Assembly (NCBI GenBank): GCA_029721435.1
Contig: CM056577.1
Coordinates: 112,342,219 to 112,406,218, forward strand
Origin: Gymnothorax reevesii
Lineage: Eukaryota; Chordata; Actinopteri; Anguilliformes; Muraenidae
Length of the DNA: 64,000 nt
Direction of reading: 5' to 3'
The notes below the pieces were generated by a model. It saw nothing but the letters and a program-made list of their open reading frames with translations. It was not told where the DNA came from and made no database searches. Shown in pieces: positions 39,801 through 54,800 of the stretch. The translations under genes and the position numbers were made by a program. Positions within the stretch are counted from its first letter, which is position 1. Every line of letters starts with the position of its first letter.

Positions 39801-42800
39801 CCCTATGCCGAAATAATGACTCTTGTTCTCTGTGGAGCAGTGTGTTAATAATGTCACCACCTCTAGGAGATGGTGAATTTTTTTCTATTCCCCAGAACTT
39901 GAGTGACGCTGCAGAGCCAAATAAACTTCTGTTGTTTTCTGAGGTTTTTTTTTTTTTCCTTCTCTCTCTTTTGTAGTTGGTCCATATTTTAAGGTTGTTA
40001 CAACCATAAATGCACTGTCACTTTATTGCTGCTTGTAGATCCCCGTATTACTATTGCTGGTATATATCTTTGTAACTTTGAATTACCATTGCTGGTATTT
40101 ATCTCTGTAACTTGTTGGTATTCAACAGTGTCATTATACTCCTTTATGGAATTTCATTTGCACTTCTATAAATATTTTAGTAATTTATAATTATGTTGTC
40201 TGTATTGTTACATATATTATATATCCTTACATATATCCTTAATTATATTCATAATTTTTTTTTTTTTTAAGAGCAGAGAATTTTGATATATTATGTGATC
40301 AACACATTAAGAGCAGCTCGTTTGTCTACTGTTAGAATGTGGTGTCATGCTGGATGTTTTGTATGACTTGTATAGTGTGTTTTTATGTTTTATGTTGGAC
40401 TACAGATGGAAATTAGCTTATTGCTAAATCTGGTGTGCCCATCTCTTCGTTTCTTGTAAACGATTAATGCAAGCACATGCTGTCCTTAAATAAATAAATA
40501 AATAAATAAATGTTTAGCCCGTGCATAATGTCGGGCAATGGCATAATCCATATTTTGAGTACGAATAGCAGTCTTGTGTTCAAATATGCAAATCTTTAGA
40601 GCTCTTTTAGTTTGTCCAACATATGCCAGACCACAAGGACATTTACGAATATACACAACATGTGAAGTGCTGCAATTGATGAAAGAATTAATATATACTT
40701 TTTGCCGGTATGTGGATGAGTGAAGTACTTTTTGTCAGACGAGTTTGAACACTGAGCACAGTGACCACACCGGAAGAAACCTGCAGGTCGATTAGACAGC
40801 CAAGAAACTGAGCAGGGAGGTTTTCTAGTATCAGAATGTACTAGTCTGTCTTTAAGATTACGGCAACATTTAAAAGTGATAAGCGGAGGCACAGAACTAA
40901 TACTGCTTAGGGTAGGGTCACTTTTGAGAACATTCCAGTGTTTAAGGATAACACTTTTAACCCTTCCTGCCAGAGGAGAGAACTCAGAGGAAAAAGTGAT
41001 CCGTGAGGAAGTAGTAGTATCTCTAGATTTCTTGACTGATAGGGATTCCTGCTCTGTATGAAGGGCCCTTAGACAGGCGGAAGAAATATATGAACTAGAG
41101 TAACCTCTGTGCTGAAAACGCTCTTTCATTTCTGCAGCTTTGCATTGAAAATCTGTGGCTGTACTACAGTTTCAACGTACTCTCAAAAATTGACCAATAG
41201 GAATATTGCGAATGAGCTGCCTGGGATGATTGCTGTCTGCTTTTAAAAGTGTGTTTCTGCTCAAGGGTTTCCGATAAATTGTGGTCTCAATGGAATACAT
41301 TTTAAACAAATGTTCTTTAGATTTAATGCTTTTGACCATTGAAAAAAACAAAAGCAGAAAAGGACAAAATTAACACTGAAATTAAGACACTCAAACAGGA
41401 ATTGAGTTGCAAGGTTGATCAAGAGACTTTTGAGTCGACCACTAAAAAGATCTCTGAATCCCTAACCTCATTCCAAAGAGAGCTCCAAGCCTACAAAATT
41501 AGGAAATATGAGCGGGACACCAATGACTATGCTGAGGGCAAAGTCTACGACTGGCATGGAGATCAGAGGAAACTTCACTATAGATGGCCTCGCACTTTAT
41601 CCAGACCAAAAGACCCATGGTTTTCCACAGCTAGCGAGCGAGAGTCAGAGGGGAGTGATGTGGAGGGATGGAACAAATCCTTGCAGCCTTTTTTACGACC
41701 GCACAGAGGAACCCAAAGAAGACGAGGCGAGGCACAAGAGGATACCACAGGTCCCACCGTCATCCGCCGCTCTCAAAGGAACCGGAAGAGACTGTAATTA
41801 ACATTTCTGATGTAAGTCTGTCTAATGATGAAATCTCTCTCTTAAGTAAAGGTCTCGGTTTCTCTCCTACCAATAGGATTGATACATTCAAACTTAAGGT
41901 TGATGCATTCAAATATTTTAGACATTTGCATCTCAAACACTTCTTCTTCACCAGGTCAAATGTTTTATCTAGCTGTTCTGATGGAGGCTTGAACCCTGTA
42001 ACTAACATCAACAGAGAGGCAATTCCCTTCAAAAAGAAATCTTTGTTTTTGCCCTCTTCCAATTTGAACCCCACCAAACTCACATACAGTAAGCTGGTGT
42101 AAAGAGATCTAACTAAAATGGTTCAGTCTTCTCTTGCTGGTAAAATGAATCTTAACGAATCTGAACTAAAAGCACTTAAGTGTCTGGAAACCAGGAGTGA
42201 TATTATTATTCGGCCGGCTGACAAAGGTGAATCAGTTGCGGTTATGGGGTTTGAACAATATGACTCCAACATAAGAATTCAGTTCTCTGAAATAGGATGT
42301 TATACAACTCTTAAGTCTAACCCCACCCCATAATTACATTAACTCTGCTTTTAACAGAGGCTGGATCACGGAAAAAGAAAAAGGTCTGTTGCTCGTTGAG
42401 TGCCCTGTATGCCCTGTGTTTAATGGCCAGCCCAAAATGCATAAATCTGCAACTAATCCTCCTCTTCGCCCTATTGTGGCAAGTATATGACTGAACCTCC
42501 GTCACAATTTGTTGACTTCTTTGCAAAAAAAAACATGTCTTTGGTCCTCCTTCTTTTCTTGGTGACACTGTTGATTTATTAAACATTATCAAAGAGTTCA
42601 AATATGAACAAGGTGACATCCTGGCAACTTTTGATGTACAGAGCCTGTATACATGCATACCTCATGATATAGGTCTTGATGCTCACACCCACTTCCTCAA
42701 CAAACGACCAGATGAGATTATGCCACCCGAATGAATCTCTACTTACACTTTCTGAAATGATTCTCACCATTAACTTTTTCAAATATTTGGATTCCTACTA

Positions 42801-45800
42801 TTTGCAGTCGCGTGGCACAGCTTTGGGCAGTGCTTTCGCCCCATTGTATGCTTGTCTTGTGATGGGTTTATGGGAGGAAAAATTTGTCTTTGATCCACTT
42901 CAAAATCCCTATTTTTCTAAAATTGCTTTGTGGAAGAGATATATTGATGATATTGTGGTCATATGGAGAGGAGATGGTTATGAGCTATCTGATTTTTTGA
43001 AGTATATTAATGCCTCTACAAATTACCTTTCTTTTACTATGGAACAGCCTGATACCTTTGTCCACTTTCTTGATCCTACACTCTACAGGGGAAACAACAA
43101 TTCCATTGAGACCATAATTTATCGGAAACCCTAAAGCAGAAACACACTTTTAAAAGCAGACAGCAATCATCCCAGGCAGCTCATTCGCAATATTCCTATT
43201 GGTTAATTTTTGAGATTACGTTGAAACTGTAGTACAGCCACAGATTTTCAATGCAAAGCTGCAGAAATGAAAGAGCGTTTTCAGCACAGAGGTTACTCTA
43301 GTTCTTATATGTCTTCCGCCTGTCTAAGGGCCCTTAATACAGAGCAGGAATCCTTATCAGTCAAGAAATCCAGAGATACTACTACTTCCTCACGGTTCAC
43401 TTTATCCACTGAGTTCTCTCCTCTGGCAGGAAGGGTTAAAAGTGTTATCCTTAAACACTGGAATGTTCTCAAAAGTGATCCTACCCTAAACAGTATTAGT
43501 TCTGTGCCTCCGCTTATCACTTTTAAATGTTGCCGTAATCATAAAGACAGACTAGTACATTCTGTTACTAGAAAACCTCCCTGCTCAGTTTCTTGGCTGT
43601 CTAATTGACCTGCAGGTTTCTTCCGGTGTGTCACTGTGCTCAGTGTTCAAACTCGTCAGACACAAAGTACTTCACTCATCCACATACCGGCAAAAAGTAT
43701 TATATTAATTCTTTCATCAATCACAGCACTTCACATGTTGTGTATATTCTTAAATGTCCTTGTGGTCTGGTATATGTTGGACAACTTAAAGAGCTCTAAA
43801 GATTTGCATATCTGAACACAAGACTGCTATTCGTACTCAAAATATGGATTATTCCATTGTCTGACATTATGCACGGGCTAAACATGGCTCTGCAGCGTCA
43901 CTCAAGTTCTGGGGAATAGAAAAAAACTCACCATCTCCTTGAGGTGGTGACATTATTAACTCTCTGCTCTGCAGAGAAGCACATTGGATCTACACACAGA
44001 ATACAGTGGAGCCCTCTGGTATAAATGAAGAATTAAACTTATCCTGCTTCCTTTAAATATTCTTATGTGATCTGGTGAGGTCAGTGTTGTTTTGTTCCTT
44101 TGCTCCTGTTCTTATGTAAACCTCCTTGTTCAGACTTGGTGTTCGCCCTTGATTGTTGTTTTTCTATGATGTTTCCTCTCATCCGTGAATATTCACTGTT
44201 TTACTAGTCATTGTTAACTTTGAGAATGATCTATGTCTTTGTCCTGTTTGACTCTGATGAGGACACAGTAGTGTTGAAACGTTAGTCTGTTTGCACTATA
44301 AAGGCTGTTAATTTATTAGGGTGCTCCAGTCTCTTTTGTCCCTTTTGATTAAACAAAAAGACCATCAAAGGCGACCCAAACCTCTCCAGCAGCTGGAAGC
44401 CTGTATCAAACAAGAGTGGGATCAAATCCCAATGGCTAAACTCAAGAAGCTTGTCTCCTCAATGCCCAGATGCCTCCACTCTGTGTTAAAAAGAAGAGGG
44501 GATGCTTCACCATGGTAAACAGGCCCCTATCCCAACTTTTTTGAGACCTGTAGCAGCCATCAAATTTGAAATGAGCTCATTTTGTGGATAAAATTGAAAA
44601 ATTTCTCAGTTTCAACATTTGCTATGTTATCTCTGTTTTATTGTGAATAAAATACTGGCTGGTGTGATTTGAAAGTCATTGCGTTTTGATTTTATTCACA
44701 ATTTACACTTTGTCCCAACTATTTCAGAATTGGAGGTTGTAGTTTTGTACATAGAAAATACCGAAAAATGCTATATTGTGAAATCATCTGTTAAATTCAA
44801 TTCATTGCAGACCTGAATAAGCAACGACCGGCCTTTCAAATTATTCATCGTGTCCTCGACCTTGAAGGAATAGCCAAGTTTAAAAATAGGCATTTTCCAG
44901 CACATTTCCTCTCTGCCAAGCACCAATAGTCTCATCGACTTGCCCTTACCTTTCCACTGTCAAACCCTATGAAGTCATTCCATGTTATGCCAACCATAGC
45001 AAGTCCAGGGCTCCAGGAACCACAGAAATATTTTTTAAGCGTAATGTTAGCCCACAGCTATTTCAACTATTATCCCCGCCATTGAATAGAACACCAAACG
45101 GTTCACAGCAAAGAAAGGCAGAGGTATGTCCTGGCAGAGTTTAAAACCACCAGAATGCCCAGGTGGTTTAGTTACTTTTGTGTTTGCTTTCTGACAGTGA
45201 GATAAAAACATCTCCAGTCAACCGTTACAACAGAAGCTGGGAGTGTGATTTAGCAGTACCTCTGTGGGCATATGATATACAGGGCCACTGTCGCTATGTA
45301 CAGCATGTATACAGACTACCCCAATGGACTTCTAATGATTGGAAAATCCACATTTGTGCTTTAAGTGCTTCCAACACTTCTGAGAAATAATGGCTGCTCA
45401 GATCCCATAACTCATTAAAATTTAGTTGGAATGACTTATTTCCTCGAATGTCTTATTTTAGAACAATGGATGGAAGGGATGCGCTGATCAGCAATTGCTT
45501 TACTTTCGAGCACTATTTTGGTGCAATAAACTTTAGAGGTTATCAGTGTCAACAAGAAAATGTTTTCTGTGTAGCCGGCTAGATAAGAGCAAATGATTCT
45601 TCTACTCCAGTAAGGCTTCCAGGAATACTTCATTTGAGTAATCATCAAATACTCCCAAAAACTAGTCGAATAGTCCAGGGGTAGGTAAAGCTCGCCTGAC
45701 TTTGAGAATAAAAGTAAAATTTGGCTGAAAACGTATGACTGGAGTTAAAAAGGACAGCATATAAGGCCTGATAGCCTATTGGCTACTTTGTGAACACAAT

Positions 45801-48800
45801 TTAGGCTGTTTCTTATGGAAGAGGCTATTGCCCCAATAATCTGGAGAACTGGATGCCCAAGAAAATTTATTGCCCTCACTGTTCATAATGTGATGAGGAC
45901 GTCAAACTATTCCTGTTGTTAGAATTTTCTCCAGATCTGCAATTACCTATCATATCGATCTTTTCACTGCATCGTAAGAATGCCGCTTGGTATTCTGAAA
46001 AGTTGTAACTGCGTCCTTTCTAAGCGGCGGAATTTTCCCGCGCTGTCACTGATGGGGACAGGGAGAAAAGGCGGAGTTTAAAAGTCTCGCCAAAAAAGGT
46101 TGCTCACAAAATACTGCTCACATTTTCTTGAGCGCGGTAGAATAACAGAGGAGACACTATTTAACCAACGGCTGGGGGAATATCCATACCTATTTCTTAT
46201 ACGCCCAATTAAAAAATAAAATAAAAAAATAAATATACTCGCTTCACATCTTCACAATGCCTTGGGTTGTGCTGTCAAAACTCGAATTCGACAAGTGATC
46301 ATGTTTTAATTTTATCATTTTTTGTGAGGATGCTTATTTCATCATGCTTGCAACACTTCTCTTGATTAACCTGTGCTATCAACATTTAGCGTAGCCGGGC
46401 AATTTTTAGAACAAAGGACATTGAAGTAAGTTGGTTATCCAAGTGGTAATATCTAATCTTATGTATTTTAATTAGGCAAATGAATGTCCAGTGAAGAGGA
46501 ATTTTATCAATAAGTAAGTGTCAAAATCAGCAGTTCTGACAATTCAGTTTCTTGAGAAAGAATAATACTAATTCTAAACAAACCAAATGTTGTAGCAACA
46601 TCCTCCAAATATCATGGATCGGACAATAAATTACCTGAGCGAATATTTTGATATACCATTTAATATGGTATCACCACGGGTATAAGTCATAAATAGACCT
46701 ATTCTTGACAACAAAATGTCCACTTTCTAACTTTTTTGTTGAAAAAGGGTGACGATAACGGCCCCGAACACACTACTACGCGCATCAGCGATGGCTGTTA
46801 ATCTGAAATTAGAGGAGCCTCAAAAATCCCTTCAAATTAATAAGTAGTCTTGACCCATTTTAAATTATTTTCCAGAACTAACAAGGGTTCCAATGATTAG
46901 AACAACATATATACTTAAACACACAGCCTCCTTTTAAAATATAGTCATTTAATTTCAGAATAACAAGCATTGAATAACACTGATGAAATTCAGTGTCGAA
47001 AAGACCCGTTTTATGATTATTTCTTGTCTCACCGTATGGAGCAGAACTGGCCACACCTGGCAGTGCTGTGTATTTTCAGGGTTCACATAATGTCAGTTTG
47101 ACAAAATGACTGAAAACAGCCATCATTCGTAGAGAGGAATATTCTGTGCCACCTCTATATCAGCTCACCAGCCTCCATTGATGGGCAGCATGATAACATG
47201 CAGATATTTTTAGAAACAGGAGATTATTTTTGGCTTTTGACTATGAGCGCTGACCAATAAATATGAATATCAACCTGTTGCATAAAGCTTTAGAATTTTA
47301 CAGTTTATTGAATCAGTAAGTGATTGAAAGTACAAGTCAACAAGTACAATATATCAGGTTCACTGCCAATGCACAAGTGCCCCCTACTGGATATCTTTAG
47401 GCGCATCACTGTCAAATTGCCAATTCATTACTCCTATGTGCAAAAAGATGATTGGCAGACACTGATGCACAGTGTCGAATGAAATCCGCAGTCATCAGTG
47501 CATTGCTCGTAACTATACCTCAGTGTTAAAGAGCCTGCTGATGTTCCACAAGATCTGAGTGTCGATTCTGTGCAGGAGCTGCTCCTCGGGGGCGAGCAGA
47601 GCCACATATCCGTAGCACAAGATGAGCGTGCTCTTCCCCTTCTCCAGGTCCACATCCTGCTTGTCCTGAGGCCAGGGAGCAATTCAAGGGCTAGTCAGAC
47701 AAACACCTGTGAATACATTCTGCTGCCAATTCATTAGCGCTGACCCGGGAGGCTGTGCCGAGGCCAGACTTGTTTCAAGATTCAACGCTACCAACTGCTT
47801 TCAGTGTGCAACTGTTCATCAGCTCTGAGGCTTTCGAGAAGTCGTGAGGTACAGCGGTAGACTGAACGGATGCAGGGTGACATTTTTCTCTACTGTATTT
47901 TGGCAAAGGATTGCAGCAGCATTCCTATATATCAGATGTAAATGAAGCCGTAGTAATTAGTTGAAAAAGAAATCAACACGCTATCTGGGCCCAAAATAGT
48001 GTGCAGATACAGTAATTCTGCAATGGAATAATACTCAGGGAGAGGCCTCAGGTCAATGTTCCATCACACTAAGTCCTGAGATACTCATATGGAGAAATTG
48101 GACATTTTACTATTGACCAATGGTCAATTTTTTTTTATTAGTTCAGTCATGGGTAATCAGATAGAGAGGAAAGTTATGCCCACATCATATTAATGGAACT
48201 TAAATAATGGAAAACTGCTTCTTAAATTGTGTTGCTGAATATTAACCATATTTCTGATGAATGTTTTAGATGTCTCTCAAATTATTTGATCCAAATAGCT
48301 ATATGCTTTATTTTACTGTACACCTGTTACAGACATCACTGCAAGGACATACGTCCTATGAGAAGGAATATTGGATCAGATTGCAGATTCTTATTTTAAC
48401 TTGGCTTGTTATTCCAAAATGGAAAATGATTACATCAGGATACCCATTATTATGAGACATGCCGATGCACAAATCCACATGGTGAAAAAACAATTATTGA
48501 GCATTTCCTGTCGACATCCAGAGGTTTGCAAATTGTAGCCTGAGTGCTTTCAGGTTAAGACAATTATCGTAAAACCTACCCTGAGCAGCCCGAATATTCC
48601 CAAGGCTTTCTTTAAGATATGGGATTTCCCAAAGTCTTCCAGTTTCGCCAAAGATTCATCGAGATGACTGCTGGCGCACAGGCCGACTCCCATCGCTGCT
48701 CCCTGCAAAACCAATTATCCAGGATACCCATTATTAACAATTTCAAATGAGTATTGCAACCCCCAAAGCCCCAAACAATATATTTACAGTAGCCTCCTCG

Positions 48801-51800
48801 CCTAAGGCCCTTTCATTACAGGGAGTACAACCAGGAAACGATAATAATTGAATTCTTCTGAAAGAACACAAAAACGAATTAAGCTCAAAGGCATACATTA
48901 GGGCTTAGCCGGCTGGCGATAATTCAAAACTACTGACAGAGCGGCGCAGCCATGGGCCATGATGCTATCATTCAGCCCGAATCTCGGCAGGCCTAAACAA
49001 GCCAGCCGTTCGGCGGAGTATTAGAGACGGGAGCGACTGACCTCTCTCTCCACGGCGCTTTGGTGACGGGCGCTGAGCAGGAGCTGCCGCAGCTGCCTCC
49101 CCACCACCTCTCTGTCGCTGCAGTGCTGCAGACTCACACCGATGCACTTGCACAGAAAGCCCTGCTCAAGGCCACAGAGCAGGAGTCAGTAAACAACGGT
49201 GGCCACCCAATGGAGTTCCCTCATTCTCTTACTGATCTTACACGCCCGTGGGTGCGCGCATGCATACTTCCGAACATGCACGCACGCTCATGTGGGAGAA
49301 CTATAGACATCAATGAGCCAAAACATTATGACCACCTGTTTAACAGACTGTTGCTCCTCCAAGTGCACTCAAATAGATCCATCTTACTGACATACACATG
49401 AATGCCCAGACCCAGGGTTACGCAGCAGAACATTTCCCTGAGCATCGCACGCTTCCCCGGGCAACAGCACACACGTAACCGCAATGTACATGATGTAAAA
49501 GAAAATGCGACTTGCTGGACCCTCTAAATTGCCCCAAGGTCCAGTTCCCAGGCTCAAATACCCATTGTAGGCACTTCCCATGGTGTGTAGGGGTTAGAAT
49601 GGGCACTCTAACCCATTCACAGGTACAAAGCCCCATACTCAGCAGAATGCTTTGCACTGTGCATTGTGTCACATCACACTGCTCTGCGAAACCTGTGCCA
49701 CAGTAGTCTTTCTCTCAGTTTAGACCAGATTGGATACTCTTTGCTGTCGTTGAGCATCAACAAGCCCTGGGCGATGGTGCATGGTTTGTCCCTCCCCGAA
49801 ACACTGACATCTGTAGTTAGCCACCACTGCTGACTAGGAACACCCCACACGCCTTGCGGCTTAAAAGATGCTCAGTCCCACTGTGGCCTGAACAACTTGA
49901 CCCTTGACAAAGCCTTTGAGTCCAACTTTTACTGACATTCAACGTGTTGACTTTGAGGACTGACTGTTCGCTTATCATCTAAGATCTGCCTCCAGATGTT
50001 TGTAAGTGCCAGAGATCAACGTTATTCGCCTCATCTCCGAATGATCATGATGTTTTGGCGTAACGGTGTGAGTTGCAAACCAATTATGTTTACAAAATTT
50101 CAGGTGGATTTAATTTCATAACATAAATCAGCAGCATTCACACCTCAAGCAACAACTATGTCCACAGGGCAAAGTGGAAAAATCTACAGGGAGTCATTTA
50201 CTCAGGAGGAAAAGGTTTGTAAGTGAAATGAGATAAATTTGCAGTGGGGACGGGTAAATAGGCAAATTGTGGGCCGAGCATGCAATCCAGAAACTTGAAA
50301 CTCCTCCTCTGTATTTTGCTCCAATCAAATTGCATCACTCATAAGCCACATTCTGCAGCCAGGACACGAGTTTACAGTAAAATCAGCTGCTTCAGTCTAC
50401 TGCTGGAAGACAGACATGGTAAGTCTTTCCACCTCCTGTTTTCGGTTAGTTGGAGCGCTCATTCACCTTCTCCTCCGGGCAGGTGTTGTAGATAGAAAGA
50501 TATTGGGTTGCCTCAGTAGCCAGCTGACAGCTCCACTTGTCATGCGAAATAGCCACCAGAGTCTTGGACAAGAGCTGCAATAAGATCTCCAGTTACGAAA
50601 GCTTCCCCGTCTTATATGAAATGCATATCCCTTTGACAAACAATCTCACACTCAACTCCTCATAATGACAAGGCTTAACAGTCTTCATGACAGGCACACA
50701 GTCATAAGAACAAGAGAATAAACAGCGACAAACCTCCAGAAGTCTCCCCTCCCACCTCCTCCTCTCCAGTGTTTCCTCTGTGGACTCTGGGCAAACAGAC
50801 AACCTCTGTCTTACATTTATGAGTTCATCGATGAAATATTCCCAATTTTTTGATAAAACAGTGCATATAATAAGGGTGCAACAGCACAGATTTACGAAAC
50901 TTGAAGGAGGCATTTACAAATCTATCAATCTATTATTAGAGGTGGACATTCCAGGGGTCAGAAAGTAAAAGTCCCATATTGTTTTATTTCCACGCATGAA
51001 CTCAACCAGCTGATTTTCTTGACTTCTCCAACCACTTTTCCGAAGGGTTGTTTTGTCTGGCAATTCCAGCTGATTGGAAGAAAATACTGGAAAGTAGTCT
51101 TAGTTTCTGAACCTGGATTGTCCATCTCTGTCCATTATACAAACTGCTTCTGCCTCACTTGAGTCACGGGAGAACTGTAGCCCCTCCCATTTACAGTTAC
51201 TACTGGTAACAGGCAGGGACACACCTGGGCAGCACGTCAATCCATCTCAAGGCCCACACACCATTCACTCACACACTCATACCAATGGGCAATTTAGACT
51301 TTCTAATTAGCTTGCATGCATGTTTTTGGACTCAGTATGAAACTAGAATACCAAAAGGAAACCCACATGAATGTGGAAACTCAACAGTGAAAGGCCCCAA
51401 GCCGGACTGAAACTAGCAACCCCCTTCCTGTGCGGCGGCAGTGGTATCCACTGTGCTGCAGCTCTTACAAATCATACCCCCCACCGTCATTTTCAAAATG
51501 GGCTTTTACATCAGGACAAATTTTGCTGTTGTACTGCATTTCGTGACTTTGCAAAAAATAAAATTATATATATATATATATATATATATCAGTGACAGCT
51601 GGTGAGCTGGCGATAGGGGAGGCTCAAAATCCCTTAAAATTAATGGTTGGTCACAACTTGTTTTCAAAAATTCATTTAAATTACCATTACAGAAACTCCG
51701 AAACCTCTCAACATTATCAGGTGTGGCCAGTTTTATACATATACATATATATAAAGGCTGTTAAAGTTAGGTACGTTTTACTTAATCTGAGATAGCGGTT

Positions 51801-54800
51801 TATTTATTTTTATTTTATTTTTCAAACTTTATTTTTGATTCCATTGAAACTCATAGGTGAACCACTCTAATTTTTTTTGCATCAAATACTTTATCGTCTG
51901 AAAAAATAAAGCAAAAAAAACCCAACTTGTCAATTTTGCTTCATGCCTTTATACATACTGTATAATACACATTATATTGTAAGCATGGCAATTATGTGCA
52001 TAATTAATTAATCCAAAACTTCATCTGAATGATGTCTCCCATTTAAGGATTTTTTTACATCTGCTTGATGAAATGTAAAAAAGATTTGTGTGGAATGGCG
52101 TCACTTACAGTTGCAATCAAAATTATTCAACATCCGTCAAATTAGGTTTCTGGCAACATTTACAAACCTTCAGCTGTTTGCAATGAACAAATGAAACACA
52201 ATAAATAATACAAGTGGCTTCTCCAAATTCAACACAAAATGCCACTTTTAATGAATATTTCGGGCTCAAAATTATTCAACCCCTTCATGAAAAGCATCTT
52301 TAATACTTAGTTGAGCACCCTTTTTCCACTATGACCTGCTGGAGATGTGGGGCATAGGCAGGCACCAGCTTTTGGCAACATTCCAAAGGCCCAGTCCTCA
52401 TGGACAATGACCTCCAGTTCACTGATATTCTAGGATTTGCATACTGCAACTGTGTTCTTCAAATCCTACCAGAGATTTTTTTATGGGGTTCAAGTGAGGC
52501 GACTGTGATGGGCACTCTAGAATCTTCCGAGACTTCTTCTGAAACCAAGCCTCGGTGGATGTTAAGGCATGCTTAGGATCATTGTCCTGTTGGAAGGTCC
52601 TATGACACCCAAGCGACAGCTTCCTAACAGATGGCATGACATTTTCTCCTTGGATATCCTGGTACTTGACTGAATCCATCTCGCCCTCCGCACTTTGCAT
52701 ATTTCCAGTGCCAGAGGAAGCAAGGCAGCTACAGAGCATCAAAAAGCCCCCACAATTCTTCACTGTAGGCAGGGTATACTTTTCAGCATATGCTTCTTTA
52801 TTCCTCATGCAGACATACAGTACCATTTATTCATAAGCCAGAAATAATCCAGTTTTGCTCAATCACTCTACAGAACAATATCCCCAAACTTCTGTGGCGT
52901 ATTCATATGGTTTTGAGCATATTGGAGCTTGTGCTTTCGGATCATTGGTGGTGTAGGTCTTGTAGACCTTCAACATTTGGTATGTGCCCTACTGTGCAAA
53001 CTGAAACCTCAGTGCCTCCTACCTCCAAGTCATGCTGCGGGTCTCCTGCAGTCACTCAAGGGTTTTTTAACCCCAAGCAAACCTGATGCAACTAATTAAG
53101 CTCTTGATTAGCTGCATTAGGTGTGCTTGAGACAACACCTGATTTGCAAATATGCTCTTATGACAGATTTTATTCAGTGGGTTGAATAATTTTAAGACTG
53201 CGGTAGTCATGAAAAATGTTTGTGTTAATTTGTGTTAAATTTGGAGAAACCATGTGTAATATTACTTGAGTTGAGCTATTTAAAATGTTTTCTTTAATCT
53301 GTTTATGACAAACAGCTGAGATTTTGTAAATTTGGCTATTAAACCCAATTTGCAATGGGGGTTGAATAATTTTGATTGCAACTATACAAGCCATTGATAT
53401 GTGCTGTTTTAAGAGTTATAGGATATCATAGCCCCAAAAAAATAACAAAAATCCTTGGAAAAAATCTTCAATTTGAATAAAATGAATAAATACATTAAAT
53501 GAGTTGTGTTTCTAATTAGATAAACTTTCTGCAATGAAAGTCAGTTTTGTCAACATAAATGCATGCAGGCAGTCGGACGGTATAAAATAACGACAGCCAA
53601 ATAATCACGCCCTTCGAGATCATCACCAGTGATCTTAAAATGCAACCAAAGCGGAGATATCGTTGAGATCTTCCCACAGTGGTTAGTTGGTGACGTTGCG
53701 GAGAACCGAGCACCAAGCGGATGCAGATACATAATATTTTTGTAAGGTCTTGGGTAATTTATCATAATAGTACTTGAACCTAAATGGTGAAGTGGATAAA
53801 ATTTGTGTCACTGTGGTTATATAAATGTAATTTATGCTGTTAGATTGCGGCTGGAGGGCCCAGTTAATACATATGCGTTTGTGAGGCATGCAGGAAAGCA
53901 GTTAACTGCAAGAAAAATCTGGCTTTGAAGCATACTCACCATTACATACAGATTCAAGCAGAATATTTTGTTAGATGTTGTTTGTATATGATTACATCCA
54001 TATTTTTTGAATAAATTTTCACTTTGGGAATTTGGACTGAAGTCTACAGCGCTCATATCGGAAATGTTTGGATCAGGAGCAATGGAAACAGTCTTAGCAG
54101 CCACAACTGAATCAAACTCTACAGAAAGTATAATACTAATAATATTAGTATAGCTGAAGCATTATCAGTAACTGTGCAAAACCAGGTTTAAACAGAAATA
54201 GTGGTTTAAATAGAATGAATCCATGCAACAAAAAAGCTGAGGCATTCCAATGATGATTTAGAATTTAATTGTCAATGCTATAAATTAAGCTTCAACTATT
54301 CAGTACAGCCCTAACTTCAAAGCAGACTTACAAATAACACTCTGTTAACTACAGCCTAATACTGCCAACATTGATGCCAATGCGGTTCTCTCAAAGACCG
54401 GACCTCAATTTTTATTTATTTATTTTTTTAAGTGGTTATTTGTGAACTCATTCACTAAATGGGATGAGTATTCGGTAAGAGAAAAACTGCAGCCCTAATT
54501 CTAACTGACAAAAGGCAGGGAATGATTACTAGGATAACATCAGGAATTGTGAAAAACAGTTTATCCGTATATATTTGACTTCTGACCTCAACTGTATGAA
54601 GACACACACATTGCTGTCAGGAACACAGAACTGTTGCCAAAGCGTTATAGCTTGCTAAGCCAATGGTGCAAATGGTAAATGTACGTAATTAAAAAATCCC
54701 GCCTGTCCTGTTTTGAAATAATTCATTCAGAGCAACACTGAACCGTCATATTTAGCTAATTTTATCAAGTGTCGTTGCTTATTTCAACCATCATATTCAA

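Larger units (their letters stand above)
41308..44330 (+). mobile_element. Penelope-like retroelement, nearly full length, decayed
   Basis: In order it contains a coiled-coil-like N-terminal frame (41339-41797), a linker frame (41790-42102), reverse transcriptase fragments (42118-43134), a connection region (43267-43604), GIY-YIG endonuclease (43605-43970) and an AT-rich 3' tail with a hammerhead-like core at 44254-44287. Penelope elements are retroelements whose reverse transcriptase is related to telomerase. Frameshifts and stops break every domain, so it cannot move. Its 3' end abuts a truncated Tc1 family B copy at 44346. Confidence 0.88.

Noticed and set aside
41508..41801. Second-frame ORF in the Penelope N-terminal region
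   Set aside because: It overlaps the lysine-rich coiled-coil frame out of phase and has no family similarity; taken as a shadow.
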